From Aliidiomarina halalkaliphila (GTDB lineage: Bacteria; Pseudomonadota; Gammaproteobacteria; Enterobacterales; Alteromonadaceae): a stretch of 33,715 bases of DNA. The stretch's first letter is position 1. Each line of letters opens with the position of its first letter. The position numbers and the translations under genes were made by a program. The stretch covers positions 919,477 to 953,191 of the forward strand of contig NZ_VJWL01000001.1 in NCBI RefSeq assembly GCF_007096385.1, given 5' to 3'. The notes under the pieces are model-generated. The model saw only the letters and a list, made by a program, of their open reading frames with translations, searched no databases and was not told where the DNA came from. Positions 1 through 9,530 of this stretch are shown here, in pieces.

Positions 1-75
1 GCGCGCTCGGGAGGATTCGAACCTCCGACCGCCTGGTTCGTAGCCAGGTACTCTATCCAGCTGAGCTACGAGCGC
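1..75 (-). tRNA. tRNA-Arg(ACG), 3' CCA cut by window edge
   Basis: The reverse complement folds as a cloverleaf with acceptor stem GCGCUCG/CGAGCGC. The anticodon arm is CCUGG-CUACGAA-CCAGG, giving anticodon ACG (decodes CGN after A-to-I editing). Over the visible 75 bases it is identical to the copy at 107–183; the last two bases of its encoded CCA lie outside the window. It is the last visible gene of the Ser–Arg–Arg transcript, and further Arg copies may follow, as in the E. coli serV–argVYZQ cluster. Confidence 0.96.
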
Positions 76-106
76 GTCGTTTTTTACAACATCAGTGTGA
101 AACAAA

Positions 107-183
107 TGGCGCGCTCGGGAGGATTCGAACCTCCGACCGCCTGGTTCGTAGCCAGGTACTCTATCCAGCTGAGCTACGAGCGC
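107..183 (-). tRNA. tRNA-Arg(ACG)
   Basis: Complete 77-nt tRNA with encoded CCA (TGG on the plus strand at 107–109). Acceptor stem, T-arm (GGAGGUUCGAAUCCUCC) and anticodon loop CUACGAA are all intact. It lies 52 bases downstream of tRNA-Ser and 31 bases upstream of the second Arg copy, so the three are almost certainly cut from one precursor. Confidence 0.98.
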
Positions 184-235
184 GTTACAGTTGTTTCATC
201 ACATATTGCCACGATGCAGGTGCGTAATGGCAAAA

Positions 236-328
236 TGGCGGTGAGGGAGGGATTCGAACCCTCGATAGGGCTATAAACCCTATACTCCCTTAGCAGGGGA
301 GCGCCTTCAGCCTCTCGGCCACCTCACC
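236..328 (-). tRNA. tRNA-Ser(GCU)
   Basis: A 93-nt class II tRNA with a long variable arm and encoded CCA. The acceptor is GGUGAGG/CCUCACC and the anticodon loop CUGCUAA gives anticodon GCU (reads AGC/AGU). It is the first gene of the transcript, about 12 bases after the likely start site of the promoter at 347–374. Its position next to csrA and before tRNA-Arg(ACG) matches serV–argV of E. coli. Confidence 0.98.
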
Positions 329-346
329 GCGACTTGATGGGCGTGA

Positions 347-374
347 ATGATAGCGATTTGTCAGACGTTGTCAA
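347..374 (-). promoter_or_regulatory. sigma-70 promoter of the tRNA-Ser–Arg–Arg operon
   Basis: On the minus strand a perfect -35 TTGACA (369–374) is followed after 16 bases by TATCAT (347–352). A C-rich discriminator (CACGCCC) and then the tRNA-Ser 5' end at 328 follow. A C/G-rich discriminator is typical of stringently controlled stable-RNA promoters; that control is inferred. Confidence 0.8.
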
Positions 375-570
375 ACGCTTTTTGCCCATCCACCGTTTAA
401 GTGCGTCATAATTAAACAGTCTGAGCAGATTTTGACACTTTTTTAAGATGGATGGCAATGCAGACTCAATTGGCTTGTTCGCTAAACAAGCGTATCTGAA
501 ATATTTACGGCGGGAGATAAAGCAAGAAACCGGCACACATTGGCCGGCCTCTCTCTACGCTAAACTGATA

Positions 571-759
571 TTATTCAGTGCGCTCGTCGGAATCTTTTTC
601 CGCTTGGATTCGCATATAAATCTCTTCGCGGTGAACCGATACATCTTTCGGAGCATTGACACCAATACGTACCTGGTTTCCTTTGACGCCTAGGACAGTG
701 ACAGTAACGTCATCGCCTATCATCAGTGTCTCTCCGACACGTCGCGTTAATATTAGCAT
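571..759 (-). CDS. csrA: carbon storage regulator CsrA (RsmA), translational regulator
   Basis: 62-aa RNA-binding protein. It begins [17 protein letters not shown] and carries the family core [24 protein letters not shown]. CsrA homodimers bind GGA motifs in mRNA leaders and control carbon flux, motility and biofilm formation. A longer reading frame starts ten codons upstream at 789, but the family always starts at MLILTRR. That ATG is preceded by GGAG eight bases upstream, so 759 is chosen. The length is typical (about 61–65 aa). It sits downstream of alaS and upstream of tRNA-Ser, as in E. coli. The C-terminal tail after about residue 50 ([10 protein letters not shown]) is acidic and variable, as usual in the family. 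Confidence 0.98.
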   Translation of the reverse strand: MLILTRRVGETLMIGDDVTVTVLGVKGNQVRIGVNAPKDVSVHREEIYMRIQAEKDSDERTE

Positions 760-1102
760 CTCTTCTGCTCCTTCATTTCGACTTCCCATCCTGCGACATG
801 TGATGACGCATTACTTGGATAAGATTCGCATACTAGCACCTTCTCTGAATTCTGCGATATGACAAGTCTCATATTTTTCACAAAAGTTCAAAGCTGCAAA
901 TCAGACTTCATTCCAATGTTTTCGCGTTACATTTCACAAATGCTATACCCTTTCGTTCAGCATAGCACAGCACAGGAACACCTACGGTAAATTCAGCGTT
1001 AATCTGCTAAAAAAACACGCCTGAATGCACAACAATACGACAGTTTGTGTCGCAACCTAACGAATCCATGTCCAAGCTTGCTTAGTTTCAGCGGAACTCA
1101 CC
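760..1102. other. alaS–csrA intergenic region (343 bp)
   Basis: No credible gene is present. The stretch is AT-rich and must hold the csrA promoter(s); in E. coli csrA has several promoters in the equivalent gap. On the minus strand I see a weak -10-like TAGTAT near 830 with no good -35, and a T-run near 1010–1016 preceded only by a poor hairpin. I do not call a specific promoter or terminator here. Confidence 0.5.
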
Positions 1103-3712
1103 TCATCCTGCGAGCTTGTCCTGTAACCATTTCTTAGCCGTCGCCAAAGCCGTGTCCAACTGTTCTGGTTCACTGCCTCCAGCTTGTGCCATATCCGGCC
1201 GACCGCCGCCTTTACCGCCCACTTTCTGAGCAATAACGTTGACCAGTTCGCCGGCTTTTACCTTGTCGGTTAACCCTTTGGTCACACCAACAATCAAACT
1301 TACCTTGCCTTCTTGACGCAGACCCAACACCACGATGCCTTCGCCCAATCGATTCTTTAAATCATCGACCATTTCCCGCAAAGCTTTCCCTTCCACTTGG
1401 GTGACTTCAGCAATAATCACCTGCTGTCCACCAATCGTTTCAGCACTATCTGTCAAATTGGCTCCCGCTTGTTGGGACAACTGACGTTGAAATTCTGCCA
1501 ACTCTTTTTCAAGTTGCTTCTGACGACTTAATAATTGCTCAATACGTTCAGACACCGCGCTTGGATCAGACTTCAACACGTTTGCAATCGCGTGCAGGCG
1601 CTGGTGTTGCTGCTGTGTGTACAACACGGCATTGGCACCCGTGGTCGCTTCTACACGCCGCACACCAGAGGCAATCCCCTGCTCTGCCAGCACGCGGAAG
1701 CTGCCGATATCCCCTGTTCTCTCCACATGGGTTCCACCACACAGCTCTAACGAGTAAGGTCCCATTTCAACGACGCGAACTTCATCATCATATTTCTCGC
1801 CAAAAAGCGCCATCGCGCCTCGTGCTTTGGCTTCGTCGATCGGCAGCACAGCTGTAGTTAACGGGGTATTTAAGCGTATTTGTTCATTCACTTGCGTTTC
1901 AATCGCTAATAATTCCGCCTGAGTTAACGCTTGCGGGTGAGCAAAATCGAAACGTAAGCGTTGCTCATCCACCAAGGACCCTTTTTGCATGACGTGCTCA
2001 CCTAACACGTTACGCAGCGCGGCATGAATTAAGTGCGTCGCCGAATGGTTGCGACGTATTGCCCAACGGCGCTCATCATCTACCAGCGCCACCACAGGAT
2101 CACCAACCCGTAAATCACTCTCAGCACGCCCATGGTGCGCAATCGCTTTGCCGATGTATTGGGTGTCATTCACCACAAATACCGGTTCACCTTCCACTTC
2201 AAACACGCCAATATCACCCACCTGACCACCGCTCTCCGCATAGAATGGCGTTTGATCGAGCACAATAATGGCATCTTTGCCTGCAGGTACGGTCGAAACA
2301 GACTCCCCATCCACGAAGATCTCGCGAATCACCGCATCACTTTCGTAGTCAGTGTATCCACGAAACTCAGAAACGGTATCTGCGCTAATGCGGGTGTTAT
2401 AGTCAGCGCCAAATTGCGATGCTTGTTGGGCACGCGTGCGCTGCTCTGCCATGGCCGCATCAAAGCCAGCTTGGTCGAGCGCAAATCCACGTTCACGCAA
2501 GATATCTGCGGTTAGATCGTAGGGGAAGCCGTAGGTATCGTAGAGTTTAAATGCAATTTCCCCAGAAAGTGCGTCGCCTTCGTTTAAATCAGTCATTGCC
2601 TCTTCGAGCAGGCTCAACCCGCGCTGCAATGTGCGCGCAAACTGTTTTTCTTCCTGCAACAGCGCTTGTTCAATCCGTGCTTGGGCTTGCACCAGCTCCG
2701 GGAATGCGTCACCCATTAAGCGCACTAATTCAGCAACCAGCGTATGAAAAAACGGTTCGGTGGCACCAAGCTTTGAGCCGTGGCGCACCGCGCGACGGAT
2801 AATCCGACGCAACACATAGCCGCGACCCTCGTTAGACGGCAGCACGCCATCAGCAATCAGGAACGAGCACGAACGAATGTGATCGGCAATGACGCGAAGA
2901 GATTGCGCTGAACGATCTTCACAGCCCACCGCACGTGCCGCTGCATCAATTAAATGTACAAAGGTGTCGGTTTCATAGTTTGAATGCACGCCTTGCAACA
3001 CAGCTGCAATGCGCTCAAGCCCCATGCCGGTATCCACCGATGGCTTCGGTAATGGCTCTAAGGTGCCATCCGCTTGCCGATTAAACTGCATGAACACCAG
3101 GTTCCAGATTTCGATGTAACGGTCACCGTCTTCTTCAGGTGTTCCTGGAGGGCCACCCCACACATCAGGGCCGTGGTCATAAAAGATCTCAGAACAAGGG
3201 CCACAAGGTCCGGTATCACCCATCTGCCAAAAGTTATCTTTTGCGCCAATGCGAGAGATGCGATCACGGGGTACACCGATGTCATTCGCCCAAATATCGT
3301 AGGCTTCGTCATCTTCTTCAAATACCGTCACCCATAGTTTTTCTTTGGGTAAACCTAATTCGTCTGTGAGAAACGCCCACGCGTAATCAATGGCTTCTTT
3401 CTTGAAGTAATCACCAAAACTAAAGTTCCCTAACATTTCAAAGAATGTATGGTGGCGCGCCGTATAGCCCACGTTTTCTAAATCGTTATGTTTTCCACCT
3501 GCGCGTACACAACGCTGCGAACTTGTCGCTCGCGTATAGTTGCGCTTATCCGTACCGAGGAATACATCCTTAAATGGCACCATGCCGGCATTGGTAAAAA
3601 GAAGGGTGGCATCGTTTCCAGGAATTAACGACGCGCTCGGCACAATTTGATGCCCGCGTTCAGCGAAGAAGTTCAAAAAAGCAGTACGAATATCGGCACT
3701 GGTCATACTCAT
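1103..3712 (-). CDS. alaS: alanine–tRNA ligase AlaS
   Basis: 869 aa, close to the 876 aa of E. coli AlaS. It charges tRNA-Ala with alanine and hydrolyses mischarged Ser/Gly-tRNA-Ala. The N-terminal class II aminoacylation domain begins [18 protein letters not shown] and contains [17 protein letters not shown]. The central editing domain shows the zinc motif H556-x3-H560 (HSATH) and C658-GGT-H662. The C-terminal DHHA1 domain ends with [13 protein letters not shown]. The ATG at 3712 is preceded by AGGA about nine bases upstream; a second ATG two codons in is also possible. It lies 111 bases downstream of recX and upstream of csrA. All expected motifs are intact. Confidence 0.99.
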   Translation of the reverse strand: MSMTSADIRTAFLNFFAERGHQIVPSASLIPGNDATLLFTNAGMVPFKDVFLGTDKRNYTRATSSQRCVRAGGKHNDLENVGYTARHHTFFEMLGNFSFGDYFKKEAIDYAWAFLTDELGLPKEKLWVTVFEEDDEAYDIWANDIGVPRDRISRIGAKDNFWQMGDTGPCGPCSEIFYDHGPDVWGGPPGTPEEDGDRYIEIWNLVFMQFNRQADGTLEPLPKPSVDTGMGLERIAAVLQGVHSNYETDTFVHLIDAAARAVGCEDRSAQSLRVIADHIRSCSFLIADGVLPSNEGRGYVLRRIIRRAVRHGSKLGATEPFFHTLVAELVRLMGDAFPELVQAQARIEQALLQEEKQFARTLQRGLSLLEEAMTDLNEGDALSGEIAFKLYDTYGFPYDLTADILRERGFALDQAGFDAAMAEQRTRAQQASQFGADYNTRISADTVSEFRGYTDYESDAVIREIFVDGESVSTVPAGKDAIIVLDQTPFYAESGGQVGDIGVFEVEGEPVFVVNDTQYIGKAIAHHGRAESDLRVGDPVVALVDDERRWAIRRNHSATHLIHAALRNVLGEHVMQKGSLVDEQRLRFDFAHPQALTQAELLAIETQVNEQIRLNTPLTTAVLPIDEAKARGAMALFGEKYDDEVRVVEMGPYSLELCGGTHVERTGDIGSFRVLAEQGIASGVRRVEATTGANAVLYTQQQHQRLHAIANVLKSDPSAVSERIEQLLSRQKQLEKELAEFQRQLSQQAGANLTDSAETIGGQQVIIAEVTQVEGKALREMVDDLKNRLGEGIVVLGLRQEGKVSLIVGVTKGLTDKVKAGELVNVIAQKVGGKGGGRPDMAQAGGSEPEQLDTALATAKKWLQDKLAG

Positions 3713-3814
3713 AAATACATTCCTGCTGTGACTACACGTTTACGGATAGGGAACCGCATGAAAGAAAGTGGCTAAGATTATCATATTGATAGGTCAGAAA
3801 ACAGTCGCCAAGGC

Positions 3815-4303
3815 CTAGTCTTCGGGGTTTTCCTGTGCTTTTTCAAAGGCCCGATAGATATGCTCGCTGGTAAATCCGCGTTGTGCTAAGAAGCGCATTC
3901 GGCGGGCGCGCTCTTTGTGATCGCTAGGAGCAAGTGGCGCATTGCCAAAGCGCCGCCGATAGCGTTCATAGGCCAATGCAGCCCAATCAGTAGCATAGGT
4001 CGTAAAGCAGCGTTCGATGTCATCGTCATGCACACCCTTGAGCTGCATTTCTTGGCGAACCCGGAGAGGGCCATATCCTTGCATCACGCGCTGACGGTAA
4101 AACACATCCGCAAAGCGAGCATCAGACTGCCAATTTCGCTCTTCCAGTTTCTCCAACACGCGGTTGATCGCCGCACGATCGAACCCTTTTTGCTGCAGTT
4201 TCATGCGCAATTCAAAAATACTATGTTCCCGTCGACTCAATAACTGAACCGCACGGGCTTCAATCACTTGTTCGTCTTCCGGATCAATAGGGGAAGGTCG
4301 CAC
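3815..4303 (-). CDS. recX: recombination regulator RecX
   Basis: 162 aa (E. coli RecX is 166 aa). It has the RecX features AVQLLSRREHSIFELRMKL, LEERNWQSDARFADVFYRQR and GPLRVRQEMQLKGV, followed by a C-terminal helical repeat. RecX caps RecA filaments and modulates recombination and SOS. I chose the GTG at 4303: a GGAGGAGGG Shine–Dalgarno stretch lies about eight bases upstream and the overlap with the upstream gene is then only 20 bp. A TTG start at 4327 would add eight residues without a good ribosome site. recA, the usual upstream neighbour, is absent here; an agmatine-deiminase-family gene occupies that place. alaS follows downstream as expected. Confidence 0.93.
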   Translation of the reverse strand: MRPSPIDPEDEQVIEARAVQLLSRREHSIFELRMKLQQKGFDRAAINRVLEKLEERNWQSDARFADVFYRQRVMQGYGPLRVRQEMQLKGVHDDDIERCFTTYATDWAALAYERYRRRFGNAPLAPSDHKERARRMRFLAQRGFTSEHIYRAFEKAQENPED

Positions 4304-5351
4304 AGTGCCACCCTCCTCCGCCAACAAGTAGGTGCCGAGCCGGTGCTAAAATAACCTCGGCGTTGGGCAGCAACTGTTGCATCTGTGCCAGCGCTTTTTC
4401 GTCGCTTGGTAAACCGAACGCTGGCAATACTACAAGATCCCGTTGTTCGTGCCGGACCCGCAGAAAGTTCACATAACTTGCCATTAACTGCATACCCGCA
4501 ATGCGCTTACGCACCCCAGGCCGATGTTGAATGGCTACCGCTTCAGCAGCATTTAGTCGTGGCGGGCGCGGCAAGGGTAACGTATGAACTTTTAACGCAC
4601 GGCCTTGGGCGTCAGTGCTACTCACTAGAAAATCATATACCCGCCGACAGGTTGCGTAATCTGGGTGCGATGGATCGCCGGTGTGAGCTACAACCACTTC
4701 ACCGGGGCCGATAAAACACGCTAGGTTATCCACATGACCGCCGGTTTCATCAGCGGTTAATTTCCCTGGAAGCATTAATAACTTATCGATAGCAAAGGAG
4801 GCCTGCAGGTGCTCTCGTAAAATGCGGTCGGTGAGTCCTTGATTATTGGGGCGGTGCAGGATACTTCCCGCACAGGCAATCGCCGTACCTTCACCGTCAT
4901 GGTGCAATGCGCCGCCTTCCAACACCCATGCATGTTCGCTGTGCGCTAATTTGAGTGTATCACTGAGCCAGTCGCGCGCGCTTAAATCCAGCCGTTGCTG
5001 ATCATCAATGCCGCCCCAACCATCAAAACCATAGTGCAAGGCCGTTTGACCTTGTACATCAATAAAAGGTGCACAATCCCGCAGCCAAATATCACCAAAC
5101 AAAACCCGATGAACTGTAACCTGGTCCGGCAAACCCGCGGGGATGGGGCTATCCGGGTGCACCTGCAATGACACTGGAATATTGCGTTCGGCTAATGCAT
5201 GCAATACGGTTAGAAACTCGTCCTGAACAGCTTTTCCGGCATCCGGCCACACATCCCTACGGTAGGGCCAACGCATCCACACCGATTGACTGACTGCCCA
5301 CTCCGAGCGCCATTGAATAGCTTGGTCAGATGTCACCACTGTATCACTCAT
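4284..5351 (-). CDS. agmatine deiminase / peptidyl-arginine deiminase family protein
   Basis: 355 aa, guanidino-group-modifying (PAD_porph/AguA) family. Seen motifs are GDIWLRD (86–92), EGG (145–147), TGGHVD (203–208) and the C-terminal catalytic Cys350 in GGGGWHC, equivalent to GGGNIHC of AguA. Family members hydrolyse agmatine to N-carbamoylputrescine and ammonia, or act on arginine residues; substrate cannot be fixed from sequence. The length fits AguA (about 350–370 aa). It starts two bases after the rluB stop and overlaps recX, so it is embedded in a housekeeping operon. The usual partner aguB (N-carbamoylputrescine amidohydrolase) is not in the window. WHC in place of the common IHC is a minor departure. 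Confidence 0.88.
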   Translation of the reverse strand: MSDTVVTSDQAIQWRSEWAVSQSVWMRWPYRRDVWPDAGKAVQDEFLTVLHALAERNIPVSLQVHPDSPIPAGLPDQVTVHRVLFGDIWLRDCAPFIDVQGQTALHYGFDGWGGIDDQQRLDLSARDWLSDTLKLAHSEHAWVLEGGALHHDGEGTAIACAGSILHRPNNQGLTDRILREHLQASFAIDKLLMLPGKLTADETGGHVDNLACFIGPGEVVVAHTGDPSHPDYATCRRVYDFLVSSTDAQGRALKVHTLPLPRPPRLNAAEAVAIQHRPGVRKRIAGMQLMASYVNFLRVRHEQRDLVVLPAFGLPSDEKALAQMQQLLPNAEVILAPARHLLVGGGGWHCATFPY

Positions 5352-5353
5352 GA

Positions 5354-6427
5354 TTATTTCCGTTTATCGCCCGCATGTTGTCGCTGTGGACGATTGCTTT
5401 TAGGTTTTTGGGGGCGTTTATCACCACGGCGATCAGCACGCTCATCTTTCTGGCCGTCTTTACGACTATCTTTGCGATGATCCTTGCGTGCCTCGCCCCG
5501 CCCTTTAACGGCGTTATCAGGCCGTGAATCCTGACGCGCATCAGGACCTGCAGGTTTTCTTGCCCCACGCTTGCCTTTTTCAAGCCGCGCTTTCTGCTCA
5601 TCTCTGTGACGCCGACTACCACGGCGAGCCTGCTTGATCTGCCGTTCTTGATCGTCTTTGGTAATCACCGGTGCGGATTCCAACAACGGGAGTTCCACCA
5701 AGCCACGTAGATAATTCACTTCGTCCAAGGCCAACTCAACCCAACCACCCTGAACCAATCCTTTTGGCATCGTTATTTCACCCATGCGCACTCGGATGAG
5801 TCGGCTTACGGTCAGCCCCTGAGAGTCCCACAAACGCCGCACTTCACGATTGCGACCTTCGGTTAACATCACATGAAACCATTGATTTTGGCCTTCACCG
5901 CCACGCCGACGAACGCGCTTAAAGCGGGCCATACCGTCTTCTAGCTCAACACCACGCAATAATTTTTGAATATGGGCTTCCGTGACTTCACCAAACACAC
6001 GAACTGCATATTCCCGTTCAACTTCGTAGCTAGGGTGCATTAAGCGGTTGGCCAGTTCACCGTCGGTGGTCATTAACAACAAGCCCGACGTATTAATATC
6101 GAGGCGGCCTACAGCAATCCAGCGTGCTCCAGATAATGGCGGCATCCGTTCATACACGGTGGCCCGCCCCTCTGGATCTTTACGTGTTACTAACTCACCT
6201 TCAGGCTTGTGGTACACCAACACCCGACACGGCACTGAATCTTCATCGCGCACCTTAACGGTGTGACCGTCGATTCGAATCACATCGGCAGCGGTCACCC
6301 GTTCGCCCAAGGTGGCGACATGATCACCCACGCGGATACGGCCTTCTGTAATCATAGATTCAATTTCACGGCGTGAGCCGTAGCCCGAACGTGCTAATAT
6401 TTTTTGGAGTTTTTCGGTGTCTTTCAC
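5354..6427 (-). CDS. rluB: 23S rRNA pseudouridine(2605) synthase RluB
   Basis: 357 aa. An N-terminal S4 RNA-binding domain (about 1–60; [21 protein letters not shown] begins at residue 6) is followed by an RsuA/RluB-type catalytic domain. The signature [12 protein letters not shown] places catalytic Asp110, and [20 protein letters not shown] is the C-terminal family motif. Pseudouridine at 23S position 2605 near the peptidyl transferase centre is the known product of RluB; specificity is inferred by homology and by the neighbourhood scpB/yciO/rnm. Residues about 260–357 form a long, very basic, low-complexity Lys/Arg/Asp/Gln tail with repeated RKD/KDG-like units, larger than in E. coli RluB (291 aa). 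Its start overlaps the scpB stop by 4 bp (ATGA). Confidence 0.95.
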   Translation of the reverse strand: MKDTEKLQKILARSGYGSRREIESMITEGRIRVGDHVATLGERVTAADVIRIDGHTVKVRDEDSVPCRVLVYHKPEGELVTRKDPEGRATVYERMPPLSGARWIAVGRLDINTSGLLLMTTDGELANRLMHPSYEVEREYAVRVFGEVTEAHIQKLLRGVELEDGMARFKRVRRRGGEGQNQWFHVMLTEGRNREVRRLWDSQGLTVSRLIRVRMGEITMPKGLVQGGWVELALDEVNYLRGLVELPLLESAPVITKDDQERQIKQARRGSRRHRDEQKARLEKGKRGARKPAGPDARQDSRPDNAVKGRGEARKDHRKDSRKDGQKDERADRRGDKRPQKPKSNRPQRQHAGDKRK

Positions 6428-7059
6428 TGCGAGGTTTCCTCTTGGTTGTCACGCTCCCGCGTGTCATCAGTGTGTAATTCTAATTGATTCTCCGATGATT
6501 GGTTAGGATTATCGTCGAAAAATTCTTCAAGTTCTGGGCGAGGTTGCGCAAGCGCAGGGATATCCGCCACAGACTGCAGCGCGAAATAATCCAGAAACCC
6601 TTTGGTCGTTGCATAGAGGGCCGGGCGACCAGGTACTTCTTTATGACCCACTACCTTAACCCAGCCTCGCTCCTGCAAGGTTTTCATAATTTGAGTGCTC
6701 ACAGATACGCCACGCACCGCCTCAATTTCACCCCGCGTAACCGGCTGCCGCCAGGCAATCAACGCCAAAGTTTCAAGCAAGGCTGCGGAATACCGTGGTG
6801 CCCGTTCTGGCCACATTTGTACCAATGCTGGGCCCAGTTCGGGCTTGGTTTGAAAACGCCAGCCAGACGCCACTTCAACTAATTCAATGCCACGATCTTT
6901 GTAATCTTCCTGTAACCCATCGAGCACTTGCCGAACCCGAGGCTTATTCATGCGAAAATCAGCCAGCACCCCATTGAGAAGCTGATCCAATGTGACTGGA
7001 TCTTCCGCAGCGAAAATCGCGGCTTCAATCAATTGTTTAAGTTGCTGATCGGAAATCAT
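6424..7059 (-). CDS. scpB: segregation and condensation protein ScpB
   Basis: 211 aa, two winged-helix domains. [17 protein letters not shown] lies at the N-terminus; [51 protein letters not shown] and [15 protein letters not shown] form the conserved core. ScpB dimers bind the ScpA kleisin, which bridges SMC heads for chromosome segregation. A C-terminal acidic tail rich in D/E/N/Q follows residue 180. It overlaps scpA (4 bp) and rluB (4 bp), implying translational coupling of the three. No smc or mukBEF gene is in the window. Confidence 0.96.
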   Translation of the reverse strand: MISDQQLKQLIEAAIFAAEDPVTLDQLLNGVLADFRMNKPRVRQVLDGLQEDYKDRGIELVEVASGWRFQTKPELGPALVQMWPERAPRYSAALLETLALIAWRQPVTRGEIEAVRGVSVSTQIMKTLQERGWVKVVGHKEVPGRPALYATTKGFLDYFALQSVADIPALAQPRPELEEFFDDNPNQSSENQLELHTDDTRERDNQEETSQ

Positions 7060-7880
7060 GCCCTTTCCTCTTTGCTCGATGGTGTCGCACGACTCACATA
7101 AATCGTCGAAAACTCTTGTGCCTGCGTGAGCACAATTAAGCCTTCTTTGTTCAGTTCTAAAATGGCCAAAAAGCTCACTACCACCCCAGAACGCCCCTCA
7201 TTAATGGCAAATAATCCGGAAAATTCAACCCGATCGTGGCTCTGCAAGAGGTCAAGCACTCGGCTCATGCGTTCTCGCGTCGATAAGGCTTCGCGCTTAA
7301 TATGGTGATGAGCTTGCACCTCCACCAATTGCATCACCTTGGCTAATGCGATGCTGAGGTCTTCTAAACTGACATCAGGTGGTGCCTGTCCGGCCAATTC
7401 TCGAGCGTCCGTGGCTGCATGGGCGGGGAAAAAGTCGCGCTCTTGCTGCGGTTGCTGATCGATCTGATTCGCGCCTTCCCGAATGATCTCATATTCCTTC
7501 AGCCGCCGAACTAACTCGGCGCGGGGATCTTCTTCGTCATCTTCGCCATCACTGATTGTCGGTAACAACATGCGGCTCTTAATTTCCGCCAGCATCGCAG
7601 CCATCAACAGATAGTCAGCGGCCAGCTCCAATTTGAGCTCGCGCATCATATCCACGTATTGCATGTATTGTTCCGTAATTTTTAGGATAGGAAGATCGAG
7701 AATATCCATTTTTTGACGACGGATAAGATACAGCAGTAGATCCATCGGGCCTGAGAACAAATCGAGCATAAGCTCTAAAGCTTCGGGCGGAATATACAAG
7801 TCCTCCGGTTGATCAAAAACCGGTTCACCGCGTACAAAACCTAGTGGCAGCGACTGCTGCGCCGAAGCTAATTCACTCAT
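7056..7880 (-). CDS. scpA: segregation and condensation protein ScpA (kleisin)
   Basis: 274 aa. The N-terminal SMC-neck-binding region shows LDLFSGPMDLLLYLIRRQKMDILDLPI and YLLMAAMLAEIKSRMLLP, diagnostic of ScpA. A central acidic linker (DGEDDEEDPRAELVRRLKEYE) leads to a C-terminal winged helix (RVEFSGLF, VVSFLAILELNKEGLIVLTQ) that contacts the SMC cap. It couples to scpB by a 4-bp overlap. The start ATG at 7880 follows yciO by 45 bases. The family identity is certain; the interaction with SMC is family knowledge. Confidence 0.97.
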   Translation of the reverse strand: MSELASAQQSLPLGFVRGEPVFDQPEDLYIPPEALELMLDLFSGPMDLLLYLIRRQKMDILDLPILKITEQYMQYVDMMRELKLELAADYLLMAAMLAEIKSRMLLPTISDGEDDEEDPRAELVRRLKEYEIIREGANQIDQQPQQERDFFPAHAATDARELAGQAPPDVSLEDLSIALAKVMQLVEVQAHHHIKREALSTRERMSRVLDLLQSHDRVEFSGLFAINEGRSGVVVSFLAILELNKEGLIVLTQAQEFSTIYVSRATPSSKEERA

Positions 7881-7925
7881 CCGTTATTTTTATTGTCTCT
7901 TCCAGGCTACATTGTTGGGGTGTGT

Positions 7926-8546
7926 TTAACGAAACGGTGTAGGATCGCCCTCACCGATTCGAATAATTTCCATCTCATCGTCGACTAAGTCAACCACCGT
8001 GGTTGGTTGTTCCATTAAATGACCACCATCGATCACTAAGTCCACTTGCTTTTCTAGGCGCAAACGAATCTCGTAAGGATCTGGTTCTGCGAATTCTTCG
8101 TTGGGAAAAATTAAGGTCGTCGACATCATCGGCTCCCCTATCTCCGCCAATAGCGCCTGACAAATCTCATTATCGGGTACCCGCAAGCCAATGGTTTTGC
8201 GCTTCGGGTTCATCAATCGCTTAGGTACTTCTTTGGTTGCTTTCAGTACAAAAGTGTATGGCCCTGGTGTATTATTTTTAATCAGACGAAAGGCTTGGTT
8301 GCCTACTCGGGCGTACACGGAAAGTTCCGATAAATCGCGACACATCAGGGTGAAGTTATGTTCGCTGCCAAGCTGGCGAATACGCAAAATGCGTTCAACC
8401 GCGTCTTTATTCTGGAGCTGACAACCGAGCGCATATCCAGAGTCGGTGGGGTATACGATGACACCGCCACCACGCACAATATCCGCGGCTTGTTGAATCA
8501 AGCGCAGTTGCGGGTTTTCTGGATGGATTTGGAAAAACTGACTCAC
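7926..8546 (-). CDS. yciO: YciO, Sua5/YrdC-family protein (L-threonylcarbamoyladenylate synthase-like)
   Basis: 206 aa, the length of E. coli YciO. It contains the YrdC-fold motifs GGGVIVYPTDSGYALGCQL, the dsRNA/nucleotide-binding KRKTIGLRVPDN, and TFVLKATKEVPKRL. The family includes TsaC/Sua5, which make threonylcarbamoyl-AMP for tRNA t6A, but YciO itself is a distinct subgroup whose main role is less settled. It sits 11 bases downstream of rnm and upstream of scpA, the same order seen around the trp operon of many gammaproteobacteria. Start ATG at 8546 gives the standard MSQFFQIHPENPQ beginning. Confidence 0.95.
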   Translation of the reverse strand: MSQFFQIHPENPQLRLIQQAADIVRGGGVIVYPTDSGYALGCQLQNKDAVERILRIRQLGSEHNFTLMCRDLSELSVYARVGNQAFRLIKNNTPGPYTFVLKATKEVPKRLMNPKRKTIGLRVPDNEICQALLAEIGEPMMSTTLIFPNEEFAEPDPYEIRLRLEKQVDLVIDGGHLMEQPTTVVDLVDDEMEIIRIGEGDPTPFR

Positions 8547-8557
8547 CCGTTACTCCT

Positions 8558-9466
8558 CTATTGCCACAAAGACCACACCGGCGTCACGCCTTCCGGTGGT
8601 CGTAAATTACGTCCAAGTTCGCGATATTTCCCGGGATGGTGAAAATCCGAACCCACAGACAAATAAAACCCATATTCTTGTGCCAGCTCCATGAGCCATT
8701 GTCGCTGCGACGGCGCCTGTTGCGACGAAACAACTTCGATAGCCAGTGCTCCAGCATCTTTTACATCGATTAATAATTTGCGAATCCACTTATTGCTTAA
8801 ATCATACGCCAACGGATGAGCAAGCCCAGCGACACCACCCGCGTCACGAATTGCCGCAACCGCTTCCTCAATCGTACACCACTGACTACTCACATAAGCG
8901 CACTGGCCTTTACCGAGAAAGCGGTCGAAGGCGTGCTGAATACTTTTGCATCGATTCGCCGCCACTAGCGCTTGGGCAAAATGCAAACGCGTGAGCACTT
9001 GCCCCGTTGCGAGCGCGTGCACATCCGGTAACTCTTGTGCCGGAATGCCCTGCTGTACCAGTTTCTCGTAAATAGCGACACTGCGTGCCCGGCGCTTGTC
9101 TTGCTGCTCGGCTAATAAGGCTTTTAAAGGTGCATGATCAACCGCAAAATTCCAACCTAGCACATGAATTTCGAAACCGTGCCACACACAACTGATCTCG
9201 ACACCGGGGATCAATAGCGGCGATGTCAGTGCGAATTCTTGTTGGGCCCGGCAAGCCGCCTCATAGCTCGACAGCGAGTCATGATCTGTAAGCGCCAGCA
9301 CATCAAGCTGCATGGTATGCGCTCTGAGCACCAGTTCTTTTGGCGATAAACTACCGTCGGAAAGTTTACTATGGCAGTGTAAATCAATCCGTTCGGCACT
9401 CTGAGGAATCCGCACCAAAGGGCCGTGAGTGGTGTTTGTATTTTGTTCGTTTCGGCTATTTTGCAT
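8558..9466 (-). CDS. rnm: PHP-domain 5'-3' exoribonuclease Rnm (YciV/RNase AM)
   Basis: 302 aa (E. coli 293). PHP metal-binding motifs are visible: DLHCHSKLSDGSL, ALTDHDS, GVEIS, HVLGWN, AHPLAYDLSNKW and SDFHHPGK. The E. coli enzyme matures the 5' ends of 5S, 16S and 23S rRNA and hydrolyses pAp. A longer frame begins at a TTG (9514), but the ATG at 9466 is preferred because homologs begin about 20 residues before DLHCHS. The ribosome site is weak either way. The gene is divergent from the trp operon, the conserved location, and heads the minus-strand rnm–yciO–scpAB–rluB run. Confidence 0.93.
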   Translation of the reverse strand: MQNSRNEQNTNTTHGPLVRIPQSAERIDLHCHSKLSDGSLSPKELVLRAHTMQLDVLALTDHDSLSSYEAACRAQQEFALTSPLLIPGVEISCVWHGFEIHVLGWNFAVDHAPLKALLAEQQDKRRARSVAIYEKLVQQGIPAQELPDVHALATGQVLTRLHFAQALVAANRCKSIQHAFDRFLGKGQCAYVSSQWCTIEEAVAAIRDAGGVAGLAHPLAYDLSNKWIRKLLIDVKDAGALAIEVVSSQQAPSQRQWLMELAQEYGFYLSVGSDFHHPGKYRELGRNLRPPEGVTPVWSLWQ

Positions 9467-9530
9467 AGGGTCATCATACGCCCTTTCTATGGCTAAAACT
9501 AACCTTCGGCGCAATTTTTTAAAGTTTCTA

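Noticed and set aside
448-693. 81-codon plus-strand frame overlapping csrA antisense
   Set aside because: Its second half is antisense to csrA, the product matches no family, and there is no ribosome site.
3058-3369. Alternate frames within alaS (both strands)
   Set aside because: They lie wholly inside the conserved alaS sequence and reflect its codon composition.
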